A DNA stretch of 64,000 bases from Gammaproteobacteria bacterium (GTDB taxonomy: Bacteria; Pseudomonadota; Gammaproteobacteria; Pseudomonadales; Porticoccaceae), in NCBI GenBank assembly GCA_016191205.1, contig JACPPB010000012.1, forward strand, positions 146,446-210,445. The letters run 5' to 3'. The notes below the pieces were generated by a model. It had not been told where the DNA came from, made no database searches, and saw nothing but the letters and a program-made list of their open reading frames with translations. Positions within the stretch are counted from its first letter, which is position 1. The number at the start of each line of letters is the position of its first letter. A program made the translations under genes and the position numbers. This document shows, piece after piece, positions 8,179 to 17,471 of this stretch.

Positions 8179-11100
8179 TCAGCCGGTCAAGATATCGTGG
8201 ATGGTTGCCAAGTCTCCGGCGCCTGGCACCAATCCGGTAGCATACGTGTCCGATACCGTTACCTGGAAGCTACCTGTAGCGGTGTCGCCACCGGCATCCG
8301 CCGCCGGGTAATTGAAAGTCAGCAGCGTATCGATGGAGGCTCCCTGTTCGCTATAAGTAAATCCTGACATTTTGAAGTCGCCAGCGGTCATGGTAAGTAC
8401 GAGCTTATCGTAACCTCCCTCTACGTGTATCGCGGGGGCGATCTCGTTCTGCCCGCTCACCGTGGTCATGGTAAGGTCAGAGACGGAGCTGCCAACTATC
8501 GTTGTTCCCTTGTACGCGACCCAACTGAATTTATCCGCACCACTGCCGACATCGACTCCCGTAATACGCACGTCGTTTAATACTGCCGCTGTGGTTACGG
8601 TAGTTCCCGAGAACACGGTCCCGAATTGCAGGGTGATGTTTTCGTCATAGTGGCTGGGGCCCACGTTCGCGTCCAGGATCGTGTTGTCGATCCCAAGCTC
8701 CCCGGTGTTCGAATTTACGGTGTGTCCGCTATCCGGAGTTGCCAGAACCGAGATACCGCCCCCGGCGCCATTGTTGATTACGATCCCTGAGGTCGGTGCT
8801 CCCGCGACAATACTTCCAACCGTAAATGTCTGTGTTGGCGCTTGCAGATCAAGGACATCGTACAGTGTCAGATCGTAGGTGCCGTAGGCGGCACTGGCGG
8901 TGTGCGGAGCCAAATTAAAGACCAAAGTGTCGATCCCAGCGTCATATCCGCTCGTGCCACCCGTGTTATTGACGAATCCCACCAGTTCCTGAAGACCGTC
9001 GCCATTGCTGTCGATCGCGGCGGTGGTAACTGCGTGTCCGTGCGATGTCAGACTGATAGGACTGCCGCCAGACGTAGCGCTGGTCAAGGACAGCGTTACA
9101 CCGCCGAATCCATCGGCACCCAGGCCGTAGTCGACCAGCCCCGACAACACCTGCGAAAAAGAGCTGTCTTTGATGAAGCCATCGTGATCCGTGGCGTGGG
9201 GCACGTCATCGACGATGTCGATGCGCAGCGTCTGCGGCGCGGTGGCATCGCCGTCGGCATCGGTCACCACCACGCTGAAGTCGTCGTGGGTGGTGTTGCC
9301 GCTGGTGTTGTCCGCCAGGGTGTAGCTGTAACCAATGGCGGTGCCACTGATGCTGGTGATCACACCGCCAATGCTCACCACCGCCGGGGCATCGCCCTGC
9401 GTGTAGTTGATGGTGCCCGCCGTCGTCTCGGACGGATCGCCGTTCACACCCGGTGCCGCTTGTTCGCCACTGCCTTCCGGCTCCAGGCCACGCGCGGGCA
9501 GTCCCGCCTCGTTCACCGAGGTCCCCGCTTCGCCCGTGGTCGGCACATCCAGCGTCGGGGTGCCGTCACCCAGACTGATGGTCAGGGTCGCGGTGTCGGT
9601 GTCGCCGTCGCCGTCGGTCAGGGTGTAGGTGAACACGTCGTTCACCCCGCCCGGGGTGCCCGCATCGCGGGTGTAGCTGTAGCTGCCGTCCTGGTTCAAG
9701 GTCAGCACGCCGTACTGGCCCTGCACCTGCAGGTTGCCATCGCCATCCAGCGTGGTGTCACTGTTGGCCGGCACATTGTTGCTGGCAACGCCACTCACGT
9801 GAGCACCATCGGCACCCTGGGTATCCGCACCCGCCGTCCCGCTGGTAGTGCCCACACCCGTGATCACGTTGCCCGTCTCCGGACCGTAACTGCCAACAGA
9901 CAGGCTGTCCGTATCCGCCCGCGCGGTCGGCACGTCATCGACGATCTGAATCGACAGAGTGTCTGTATCGGTATCACCGTCGCTGTCGGTCAGCACCACT
10001 GCCATATTGTCAAACAGCGAGTTGGTGCCATCCGCAGTGGCGTGGCCTTCGTTATCCAGCAGCGTGTATTCGTAGGTTACGATACCCGCGCTGTAACCAG
10101 TCACCACCAACTGGTTGCCCAAAGGCGTGGTCACCACTGCGCCAGTCAGCCCACCGGTGTTGAGTACAACCACACCGCCGATCGTCAGACTGCCAAAGCC
10201 GTCCGGGATGCTGATATTAAAGGTCCCGAGCTGGGTCAGAGCGGGTGCATTGGGGCTGCTGCCTTCGGCCAGATTGGCCTCATTGACACTGGCATCGCCG
10301 CCCGATATTTCGGGATTCAGCCCGGTGATGTCGACCGGATGATCCGGCGGGGGCGGCGGCGGAGGTGGCGGAGGAGGCGGCGCCTGACCCGTGATCTCGA
10401 TGGTCAAGGTTGCGGTGGAAGTATCACCGTCGGCATCGGTCACCGTATAGGTGAACACATCGGTGTGATCGCTGGTCAAGCCGCTGTTGGCGGTGTAGAC
10501 GTAGCTGCCATTGGCGTTGAGGACAAGATCGCCGAACAGGCCATGCACGACCTGGCCAATACCGGTGTTATCGGTGAGGGGGCTGTCGAGGTGGCTACCT
10601 GCGACTACGCCGGTGACAGGCACCGCGGTGTGATCGGCTCCCTGAACGTCCGCGTGCAGGCGGTTGAGCGCGTCGTCGTCGACCCCGGTGAAAACGTTGC
10701 CGCCGGCGGCGCCGCCGGTACCGACTTCGTCGATATCCGAGACCGCGTGGGGCAGGTCGTCGACAATGCGAACCGCCAGGGTATCGGTGGTGGTGTCGCC
10801 GTCGCTGTCGGTCAGGGTTACGGGCAGGCTGTCGAACAGGTCGTTGGCCCCCTGCCCTGCGGGATGGCCTTCGTTGTCGAGCAACGTGTAGGCGTAGGTC
10901 ACAACGCCGGTCGCGGGATCGTAGCCGGTCACGACCAACGTATTGCCCAACGGCGTGGTTACCGGATTGCCGGTGAGCCCGCCGGCGTTCAGTACTTCCA
11001 CGCCGCCGATGGTGACGCTGCCGATGCCATCGGGTGCGCTGATGGTGAAGGTGCCGATCTGGGTGAGAGCGGGCGCATTGGGGCTGCTGCCATCGGCGAG

Positions 11101-11697
11101 GTTCGGTTCCCGTACCGTGACATCGCCGCCGTCGGCAGCGGACGTCAGGCCGCCAATCCCGACGCCGTTATCCGGCGGAGGCGCGACGGGTTTTTCAACG
11201 AGCGTGGAATTCGCGGTGGGCGTGATCAGTGGCGGCGGTGTGATGTCCGGATCGAAGCCCGCGGTTGGGTCTCGCGCGTCGAGTCCCCGCTCGAACCGCA
11301 CGCCGCTCTCGATGGAATCGCCACCGCCACCACCTTGGCCGGCGGCAGTGGGGTCGAGTTCCTTGCTGATATCCTTGCCCGCGGCGACCGCGCGCTGGAG
11401 CTCAGCGAATTCTGAATTCTCTTTGGCGTCGGCGGAAACAGGCGGAACGACACCATCGGTGTGAGCCGCGCTCGCTGCCGTGCCCGTCGCCGCTGTGTGA
11501 ACAGCCGCGCCGGCATCCGCCGGGGCGTGGGCGGGGGCTTGAACTCGGCCGCCGGACGGAGCCGCGGCTTCCGCGGGCTTGGCAACGTTTGCTCCCTGCG
11601 CTGCGATTGTCGCCTGTGCGGCCGCAGCAGCCTGGTCGGATTCCCGCTGTGCGACCTGCGCCTGTATGGCCTCGCCTTGCTTGACTTCGTCGTTCAT
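8179..11697 (-). CDS. LapA-like T1SS-secreted adhesin with TAAG cleavage site
   Basis: The 1172-residue protein is a compact repetitive adhesin. Its N terminus (1-115) is Ala-rich and low in complexity, then LQRAVAAGKDISKELDPTAAG at 100-120 matches the end of the LapA retention module, with the LapG target TAAG at 117-120. Next come two similar modules (about 160-430 and 450-700) containing TLLDNEG, LTDSDGDT and IVDDLP/IVDDVP signatures of T1SS-143/VCBS-type domains, separated by a 12-proline spacer, then a distinct C-terminal region. No RTX nonapeptides are visible. A GGGAGAA ribosome binding site precedes the ATG. The three downstream-to-upstream neighbours on the same strand form a type I secretion system. 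LapG is encoded convergently. Confidence 0.85.
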   Translation of the reverse strand: MNDEVKQGEAIQAQVAQRESDQAAAAAQATIAAQGANVAKPAEAAAPSGGRVQAPAHAPADAGAAVHTAATGTAASAAHTDGVVPPVSADAKENSEFAELQRAVAAGKDISKELDPTAAGQGGGGGDSIESGVRFERGLDARDPTAGFDPDITPPPLITPTANSTLVEKPVAPPPDNGVGIGGLTSAADGGDVTVREPNLADGSSPNAPALTQIGTFTISAPDGIGSVTIGGVEVLNAGGLTGNPVTTPLGNTLVVTGYDPATGVVTYAYTLLDNEGHPAGQGANDLFDSLPVTLTDSDGDTTTDTLAVRIVDDLPHAVSDIDEVGTGGAAGGNVFTGVDDDALNRLHADVQGADHTAVPVTGVVAGSHLDSPLTDNTGIGQVVHGLFGDLVLNANGSYVYTANSGLTSDHTDVFTYTVTDADGDTSTATLTIEITGQAPPPPPPPPPPPPDHPVDITGLNPEISGGDASVNEANLAEGSSPNAPALTQLGTFNISIPDGFGSLTIGGVVVLNTGGLTGAVVTTPLGNQLVVTGYSAGIVTYEYTLLDNEGHATADGTNSLFDNMAVVLTDSDGDTDTDTLSIQIVDDVPTARADTDSLSVGSYGPETGNVITGVGTTSGTAGADTQGADGAHVSGVASNNVPANSDTTLDGDGNLQVQGQYGVLTLNQDGSYSYTRDAGTPGGVNDVFTYTLTDGDGDTDTATLTISLGDGTPTLDVPTTGEAGTSVNEAGLPARGLEPEGSGEQAAPGVNGDPSETTAGTINYTQGDAPAVVSIGGVITSISGTAIGYSYTLADNTSGNTTHDDFSVVVTDADGDATAPQTLRIDIVDDVPHATDHDGFIKDSSFSQVLSGLVDYGLGADGFGGVTLSLTSATSGGSPISLTSHGHAVTTAAIDSNGDGLQELVGFVNNTGGTSGYDAGIDTLVFNLAPHTASAAYGTYDLTLYDVLDLQAPTQTFTVGSIVAGAPTSGIVINNGAGGGISVLATPDSGHTVNSNTGELGIDNTILDANVGPSHYDENITLQFGTVFSGTTVTTAAVLNDVRITGVDVGSGADKFSWVAYKGTTIVGSSVSDLTMTTVSGQNEIAPAIHVEGGYDKLVLTMTAGDFKMSGFTYSEQGASIDTLLTFNYPAADAGGDTATGSFQVTVSDTYATGLVPGAGDLATIHDILTG

Positions 11698-11894
11698 CGC
11701 CGTTCTCCCGTGGTTATCTCAGAAACCCTGTCCGTCGGGTTGCCCCGCCATCGTCCTCAAGATCCTGCCCGTGAGTACCATGGCCCTGCGGCCGTGGCGC
11801 GGATCCGTATTGAGCAAGCCTCCTCGCTCGTTCCCGCCGGCATCCGTGCCGGCGGTCGCACATTACTGTTTGCCCGGCGCGGGCATGTTGCGCC

Positions 11895-13229
11895 TCAAAT
11901 CTCTGCGCCTATGGTGGCCATCAGATCGCCCATACCGTGGAAAATACGGTATTCGTTGAGGATCAGGTCATGTTTGGCGTTGATCAGGTCCCGTTTGGCG
12001 TTGACGCTCTCGTTCTCGGTGTTGAGCAAATCGAGCAGCGTCCGCCGTCCGAGATCGAACTGGTCCACATAAGCCTTTTTGGTCTCTTCGGCGCTGTTGG
12101 TATAGTCCAGGAGAATCGGGATCTGCGCGGTCAGGGTTTCGTTGGCGACCCAGGCCAGCCGGACCTCCTGCTCAACTTCGCGACGGGCGTTATTCCTGAT
12201 TTCTTTCGCCTTTTCGACCTGATACGCGAATTCCTGTTTGCGCGCCTGATCGGCACCACCGCGGAAGATGTTGTAGCGCATGCGCAACATCACGCGCAGA
12301 TCATCGACCTTCAGCTCGGATCCATCGATGTTGTCGTTGGCATCGCGCTCGACTTCCAGATCAAAGCGCGGGTAGAACGCCGATTTGGTCTGCTCGTAGG
12401 TATACCCCGTAGCTTCCAGATCGGTCTCGGCCACCTTGAGAATCGGGTGATTCTCAAGCGATCGAGCCACCGCCGCTTCGACATTGGCAGGCAGATAGTT
12501 GTGGTAAGAACCGGGAAACTCGAGCTCGCCCTCGCCCGGGAAGGTGCCGACGACCTGCTGGTAGTTGATGCGGGCATTGCGCAGATTGGCGGTGACGTTC
12601 TGCAGGTTGGTCCGCGACAGCGCAAGCCGGCTGGAGATCTGGTTGAAGTCCGCGCGGCTACCTACGCCGGACTGGAACCGCTGATTCATCTTGTCGTAGA
12701 CCTGCTGGTGGTAGGCAAGCGTTTCTTGGGCCAGTTTGAGAATGGCTTCCTGTTTCAGGACTTCGGAAAACGCCCGGGTGACGGACAGCGAGATATCTTC
12801 ACCGACCGAAGTCGCGCGAAACCGGGCGCTGCGTTCGCGGGCTTGCTGGTTCTTGTGCTCAAGAGGTGTATAGAAGCCATCGAATATCAGTTGGCGGGCG
12901 CTGAGTTGCAGCTCGCGTCGCTCCAGCTCATTGCGGGTTCTGCTCGGGTTCGCAAAGGTACGATTGGCCGGGTCGCGCTCCTGGAAGCCGTATCCGGCCA
13001 CCAGATCCAGGGTAGGGTAATAGCCGGCCAAGGCTTCGCGCACCTTGCGGTTGCGTGCGTCCGTTTCACGCAGCTCCGCAAGCACCAAAGGGTTGCTTTT
13101 GACGGTTTCCTTGATGACGTCGCGGATATCCACGGCTTCGCCGGGAGCCGCAAAGGATATGGCGACGAGCAGGGTCGCTCCCATCAGGGGAGCCTGTCGA
13201 CGTTTTGCAAACCGGGTTAGTTGTGACAT
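11895..13229 (-). CDS. TolC-family outer-membrane channel of the type I secretion system
   Basis: I start this 444-residue protein at the ATG at 13229 because AGGAGG lies 9 bases upstream and a signal peptide follows (PLMGATLLVAISFAAPGEA). The mature part has two long-helix TolC repeats (for example LKQEAILKLAQETLAYHQQVYDKMNQR and LDQFDLGRRTLLDLLNTENE-like segments). It should form the outer-membrane exit duct for the adhesin. A consensus CRP-type palindrome lies 115 bp upstream, in the 234-bp gap after the HlyD-like gene, so it may have its own promoter. Downstream, the adhesin gene follows after 197 bp on the same strand. Confidence 0.9.
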   Translation of the reverse strand: MSQLTRFAKRRQAPLMGATLLVAISFAAPGEAVDIRDVIKETVKSNPLVLAELRETDARNRKVREALAGYYPTLDLVAGYGFQERDPANRTFANPSRTRNELERRELQLSARQLIFDGFYTPLEHKNQQARERSARFRATSVGEDISLSVTRAFSEVLKQEAILKLAQETLAYHQQVYDKMNQRFQSGVGSRADFNQISSRLALSRTNLQNVTANLRNARINYQQVVGTFPGEGELEFPGSYHNYLPANVEAAVARSLENHPILKVAETDLEATGYTYEQTKSAFYPRFDLEVERDANDNIDGSELKVDDLRVMLRMRYNIFRGGADQARKQEFAYQVEKAKEIRNNARREVEQEVRLAWVANETLTAQIPILLDYTNSAEETKKAYVDQFDLGRRTLLDLLNTENESVNAKRDLINAKHDLILNEYRIFHGMGDLMATIGAEI

Positions 13230-13344
13230 CACTGAACTTCCTCCTTGCGATGATGATGGTGCTGGTGGATCCTCTCTCCGCACCCGTCAGAAGAGTGCGT
13301 CGCCGGGGTCTTCTGCCACCGCATGCACTGGTTCTGCCTGATGG

Positions 13345-13360
13345 TGTGATTTGTATCACA
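13345..13360 (-). promoter_or_regulatory. CRP/Vfr-type operator
   Basis: The sequence is TGTGA-N6-TCACA, the exact core palindrome recognised by CRP and by Vfr. It is centred about 124 bp upstream of the tolC-like start codon, in a 234-bp intergenic region. Binding is predicted from the match only. Confidence 0.6.
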
Positions 13361-13463
13361 GTGCGGGAAAGCCAACGTTACCGTTTATCCGCCTGTTTTG
13401 CCACTCACGCGACCAATCTGCCGCTCGATCCTTATTTTCGACCGCTGAGCCGGCAGCACTCCA

Positions 13464-14861
13464 TCAACGCTCGCGAAACGCCAGCTGCTTGGTCTTGAGA
13501 ATGGGTTTGAGCAGGTAATCCAGCACGGTCTTTTTCCCGGTCAGGATATCGGCCTGGACCGTCATGCCCGGGATGATGGGCAGCGGGTCCGCGGCGCTGC
13601 CGAGCACGCTGCTCTCGGTCTTCAGACGTACCTGGTAGTACCAGACGCCCTTTTCCTTGTCTTCGATGGTGTCGGGGCTGATCTGGGTCACATGCGCGAC
13701 AAGGCCGCCATGTATCGAAAAGTCGTAGGCGGTGAACTTGACCATGGCCTGCTGGCCGGGACTGATGAAGGCGATGTCCTTGGGCAGCACCTTGGTATCC
13801 ACCAGCAGGGAATCATCGGTGGGTACTACCTCCACGAGATTCATGCCAGGCTGAATCACGCCTCCGATGGTGGTTACCAGAATGCGTTTGACCGTTCCTC
13901 GCACCGGCGATTTGACCTCGGTGCGGGCCACGCGGTCGGCATAGGCCTCGTTGCCTTCCTGGAGCTGACCGAGTTCCGAAGTGGCATCGTTGAGTTCCTT
14001 GCGCGCCTCCGCCGCGAAACTTTGCGCGAACGAATCGATGTTCTTGCGTGCTTCGTCGTATTCGGATTGCAGGCGTGGGATTGCGATGGTGGCTTTGCCC
14101 AGTTCGCCCTTGAGATCATTGAGCTGGCGTTCGAGGCGCAGCAGTTCGACGTGGGAGACAGCGCCTTTTTCCACCAGCGGCTGGGTCACCGCCATTTCCC
14201 GCTGGAGCAGGTCGTGGCTCTCCGCCAGACTGGCGCGCGCGAGGCGCACTGCTGACAATTCTTGACGCTTTTGTTCCACCCGTTGCTGCAGCACATCCAT
14301 TTTGCTGCCGTACTCAAGTGCTCGCGATTTGAACAGATCTCGTTCCGTCTGTAGCAATACCGCTTCTATCGGCTCCTTCGCCAGGGCCAGTTCCTGTTCG
14401 AAACCGATGCCGCGCGACTCCGCGCGCAGACGGATGATTTTGGCCTGCAACTGCGCCGCTTTCAGCGACCGCTCACGGAAGGACGACGCCACCATCGTAT
14501 CGTCGATTTGCAGCAGGATTTGATCGCGCTCGACGAGATCGCCTTCGGACACAAAGCGCTTGGCCAGGATACCGCCCTCGAGATTCTGCACCACCTGGAC
14601 TTCACTGGACGGCACGATACGCCCCTCGCCCCGGGTGAATTCGTCGATCTGGGCAAAGTAGGCCCACACCAGTAACACCAGAACCACCGCGCAGAGGCTC
14701 CACAGCAGCCGCCGATGCAGCCCCGGAGCCTGCAGCAGGATGGCTTCGGAGGCGTAGGACATATACTTGAGATCGGTTGCCGGCCGGATGGCCAGATTGC
14801 GGCGCAAGCGTGTCAGTGTGTTCCGCGCTTGCGGTTTGCTGTTGGATTTCAGGTCCGTCAT
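13464..14861 (-). CDS. HlyD-family membrane fusion protein of the type I secretion system
   Basis: The start at 14861 (MTDLKSNSK) has GGGAG seven bases upstream and leaves 16 bp to the ABC gene; an in-frame upstream ATG at 14888 would overlap that gene. The 465-residue protein has one N-terminal transmembrane helix (LLWSLCAVVLVLLVWAYFAQ), a biotinyl-lipoyl-like half (IVPSSEVQVVQNLEGGI), a long periplasmic coiled coil (about 150-320), and the C-terminal beta region with the HlyD signature (VKSPVRGTVKRI, VPTDDSLLVDTKV). It bridges the inner-membrane ABC protein to the TolC-like channel. It corresponds to LapC. Confidence 0.93.
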   Translation of the reverse strand: MTDLKSNSKPQARNTLTRLRRNLAIRPATDLKYMSYASEAILLQAPGLHRRLLWSLCAVVLVLLVWAYFAQIDEFTRGEGRIVPSSEVQVVQNLEGGILAKRFVSEGDLVERDQILLQIDDTMVASSFRERSLKAAQLQAKIIRLRAESRGIGFEQELALAKEPIEAVLLQTERDLFKSRALEYGSKMDVLQQRVEQKRQELSAVRLARASLAESHDLLQREMAVTQPLVEKGAVSHVELLRLERQLNDLKGELGKATIAIPRLQSEYDEARKNIDSFAQSFAAEARKELNDATSELGQLQEGNEAYADRVARTEVKSPVRGTVKRILVTTIGGVIQPGMNLVEVVPTDDSLLVDTKVLPKDIAFISPGQQAMVKFTAYDFSIHGGLVAHVTQISPDTIEDKEKGVWYYQVRLKTESSVLGSAADPLPIIPGMTVQADILTGKKTVLDYLLKPILKTKQLAFRER

Positions 14862-14877
14862 GACGTCGCTCCCGTCC

Positions 14878-17079
14878 TCAGACCGCACTGCGGATACTGC
14901 CCGCTTTCAGCGCTTCAAGAATCTGTGCCTTGGGCCCGTCGGCCACCAGGCGGCCTTGATCCAATATAAGCACGCGATCCACCAAATCCAGCATGCTCAT
15001 CTTGTGGGTCGTAAGGATCAGCGTTTTGTTCCTCGCAAACTCCGCGAGCAGTTGTTTGAGGCGCGCTTCACTGCCCTGATCCATGGCCGAGGTCGGCTCG
15101 TCGAGCACCAGGATCGGCGGATCGCGGAGAAACATGCGCGCGAGGCCGAGCGCCTGGCGCTGACCGCCGGACAAGGTCTCGCCCCGCTCGCCAACGATCA
15201 TGGAGAGGCCTTCGGGATGCGCGTTGATATGGCCGAGGATGCCGGCCTTGTCGGCGGCCGCGACGATTTCGGCGTCGCCGACGCCGGTAAGGCCCAAGGC
15301 GATGTTCTCGCGCATCGAGCCGTAGAACAATGTCACGTCCTGGGAGACATAGCCGATCGCGCGGCGCAGACTGGACGGGTCCAGCTGCTTGACGTCGAAA
15401 CCATCGTACAGAACTGAACCGCGTTCAGGATCGTAAAGGCCCAGCGCCAGCCGGGCCAGTGTCGATTTTCCGGACCCGACCCTGCCGATGATGCCAATTT
15501 TCTCGCCGGCCGCAATGCGAACCGACAAGCCCGCGAGCGATGGTCGGGGCTGGCCGGGATAGGCAAACTCGACATTCTGGAATTGCAGCGCCCCGGTAAA
15601 TTCGTGCTCCTGCAAAAACCGTTCGCCGGCGGGTCGTTCGACCGGCAGTTCCATGATTTCATCGAGGGACTTCAGCGCCGCTTCGGCATGGTCGTAGCTG
15701 GTGAGCAGCGATGCGAGTTGGCCCAACGGCGCGAGTGCCCGTGAGCTCAAAATGCTGCACGCGATCAGGCCGCCGAGCGTCAGTTTCTGGTCGGCGATCA
15801 GGTATACCCCGCCCACCACGATGGCCACCATGGCGAACTGCTGGAGAAAGTTCACGGTCATGAGCGTCGAACTCGACACCATTCGCGATGACAATCCCCA
15901 CTGCGAGACGTAGCCGACAGCCTGCTCCCAGATGCGTTGCGCGCGGCTTTCGGCGGTAAGGGTCTTGATGGTTTCGATTCCCACCATGCTCTCGACCATG
16001 TTGGCGCTCTTTTTGGCGGAGCCTCGCATCACGTTTTCGATCATCGGCCGCAGACGCCGCTGCGCCGCGTAACCCAGCAGCAGGGCAACGGGAATCACCG
16101 AGAGCGGTACCATCACCAGCCAGCCGCCGATATAAAAAATGAAGATGAGAAACAGCACCAGAAACGGCAGGTCGATCAGTGTCAGCATGGTCGACGACGT
16201 GATGAAGTTGCGAATCCCATCGAATTCGTGCAGCCGATTAACGAAAGAACCAACGGAAATGGGGCGATGCCGCATCTTGATGCCGAGCATGCGCTCGAAC
16301 AGAGTCGCCGACAGCATCACGTCCGAACGCTTCGCGGCGAGTTCGACCATATAGCCGCGCAGGATTTTCAAACCCAGATCAAACAGATATACCAGTACCA
16401 CACCTATAGCCAGAGCCCACAGCGTCTCAACGGCATTGTTGGGTACAACGCGGTCGTAGACGTTCATCGCGAACAGCGGCTGTGCGAGCACAAAAAGATT
16501 GATGAACAGGGATGCGAGCAGCACATCACGATAGAGGTGCCAGGAAGACTTGAGTACGCCCCAGAACCAGTGCTCGCCCGGCGTGCTGTAGATCTTGGGC
16601 GTGCGGGCGTCGAACTCCTGCATGGGGCGCAGATAAAACAGGTGGCCAGAGAATCCTTGCCGCAGTTCAGTCAGTGAACGCTGCTCCCTGTGCCGGGTCC
16701 CAGGCGCCATCAGCACGCCCCAACCCTGTTCGGCATCGATATCCACGAGTACCGCCGAACTGTCATCGCCGTACAACAGTACCGCCGGCAGGACGTCGCG
16801 GGGGATTTCGGCAATCTCGCGCTCCACCAGCAGTGCGGCGAGACCGGCGCGGTTGGCGGCGCGAATGAAGAGGTCGTTGGTCAACCGGCCCTCGTCGAGG
16901 GGCAGACCCGCGGTGACGGCGGTAACGGTGGACAGTTTGCCCTCGATCTGCGCCACCAGCAGGAGGCTGTCGAGGAGGGGTGGGTACAGTGGATCGCGCG
17001 ATTTCGGCGTCACGCTGGGTTGGGTTTCTGCCGGCTGCCGAGCTTCTGGCAGCGCTGTCCTTGCCGGTTCGGTGGTCAT
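14878..17079 (-). CDS. type I secretion ABC transporter (LapB/HlyB type)
   Basis: The 733-residue protein has an N-terminal C39-peptidase-like domain (about 30-160) without a Cys-His catalytic pair I can identify, a six-helix ABC transmembrane domain (about 170-450, for example VLLASLFINLFVLAQPLFAM), and an ATPase domain. The latter has Walker A GRVGSGKST, the signature LSGGQRQALGLARMFLR and Walker B ILVLDEPTSAMD. A degenerate C39-like domain is usual in transporters of large adhesins and toxins, where it binds unfolded substrate. It is the first gene of the secretion operon, followed by the HlyD-like gene after 16 bp. It corresponds to LapB. Confidence 0.93.
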   Translation of the reverse strand: MTTEPARTALPEARQPAETQPSVTPKSRDPLYPPLLDSLLLVAQIEGKLSTVTAVTAGLPLDEGRLTNDLFIRAANRAGLAALLVEREIAEIPRDVLPAVLLYGDDSSAVLVDIDAEQGWGVLMAPGTRHREQRSLTELRQGFSGHLFYLRPMQEFDARTPKIYSTPGEHWFWGVLKSSWHLYRDVLLASLFINLFVLAQPLFAMNVYDRVVPNNAVETLWALAIGVVLVYLFDLGLKILRGYMVELAAKRSDVMLSATLFERMLGIKMRHRPISVGSFVNRLHEFDGIRNFITSSTMLTLIDLPFLVLFLIFIFYIGGWLVMVPLSVIPVALLLGYAAQRRLRPMIENVMRGSAKKSANMVESMVGIETIKTLTAESRAQRIWEQAVGYVSQWGLSSRMVSSSTLMTVNFLQQFAMVAIVVGGVYLIADQKLTLGGLIACSILSSRALAPLGQLASLLTSYDHAEAALKSLDEIMELPVERPAGERFLQEHEFTGALQFQNVEFAYPGQPRPSLAGLSVRIAAGEKIGIIGRVGSGKSTLARLALGLYDPERGSVLYDGFDVKQLDPSSLRRAIGYVSQDVTLFYGSMRENIALGLTGVGDAEIVAAADKAGILGHINAHPEGLSMIVGERGETLSGGQRQALGLARMFLRDPPILVLDEPTSAMDQGSEARLKQLLAEFARNKTLILTTHKMSMLDLVDRVLILDQGRLVADGPKAQILEALKAGSIRSAV

Positions 17080-17471
17080 GGTCTCGCCTATGCTCCGGTA
17101 TCAGTGATACAGGTTACAGATCGGTCCCGTCGGCGCGCCGGCACCCTGGTGGGGCCGCCTCGGGTTGCGACCGGTCGTCCCTGGGTCTTGCAAACCTCGT
17201 TGCGGGCGGAGTCGTTGGTCTCGCCCGCCGATCTCTTTGGTTTTGAGTGTTCAGCGCAGTTTAACCCGATGTCATCTTGAAGCTGAGATTTAGTCGCCAA
17301 TTATTTGATCGGTGGTCTGTTTGTCCGATCAATGGCCATGAGGGACGCGCTCGGGGAATGCCGGCTGTGCCGGTCGACCGAAGTGAACCCGGCCTCGAAA
17401 GCCCCTTGCAGTGGCCACCGGAAAATATTGAAGCCGGCAGGCGTCCTTGCCCACCGGCAATCGAGCAGGCT
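17080..17471. other. intergenic region upstream of the T1SS operon
   Basis: No gene, RNA or repeat is recognised in these 392 bp. The region lies between the ABC transporter start and the aldehyde dehydrogenase stop, both on the minus strand, so it should hold the secretion operon promoter. An AT-richer patch near 17275-17320 is the likeliest place. I see no clear -35/-10 pair. Confidence 0.4.

Noticed and set aside
8842-11415. Long plus-strand open frame of 857 codons opposite the adhesin gene
   Set aside because: It is a shadow of the repetitive adhesin on the minus strand, with no ribosome binding site or domain, and is explained by the biased codon use of the repeats.
13230-13463. Small RNA or extra gene between hlyD-like and tolC-like genes
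   Set aside because: No terminator hairpin or coding frame with a start signal is visible; only the CRP-like site stands out.
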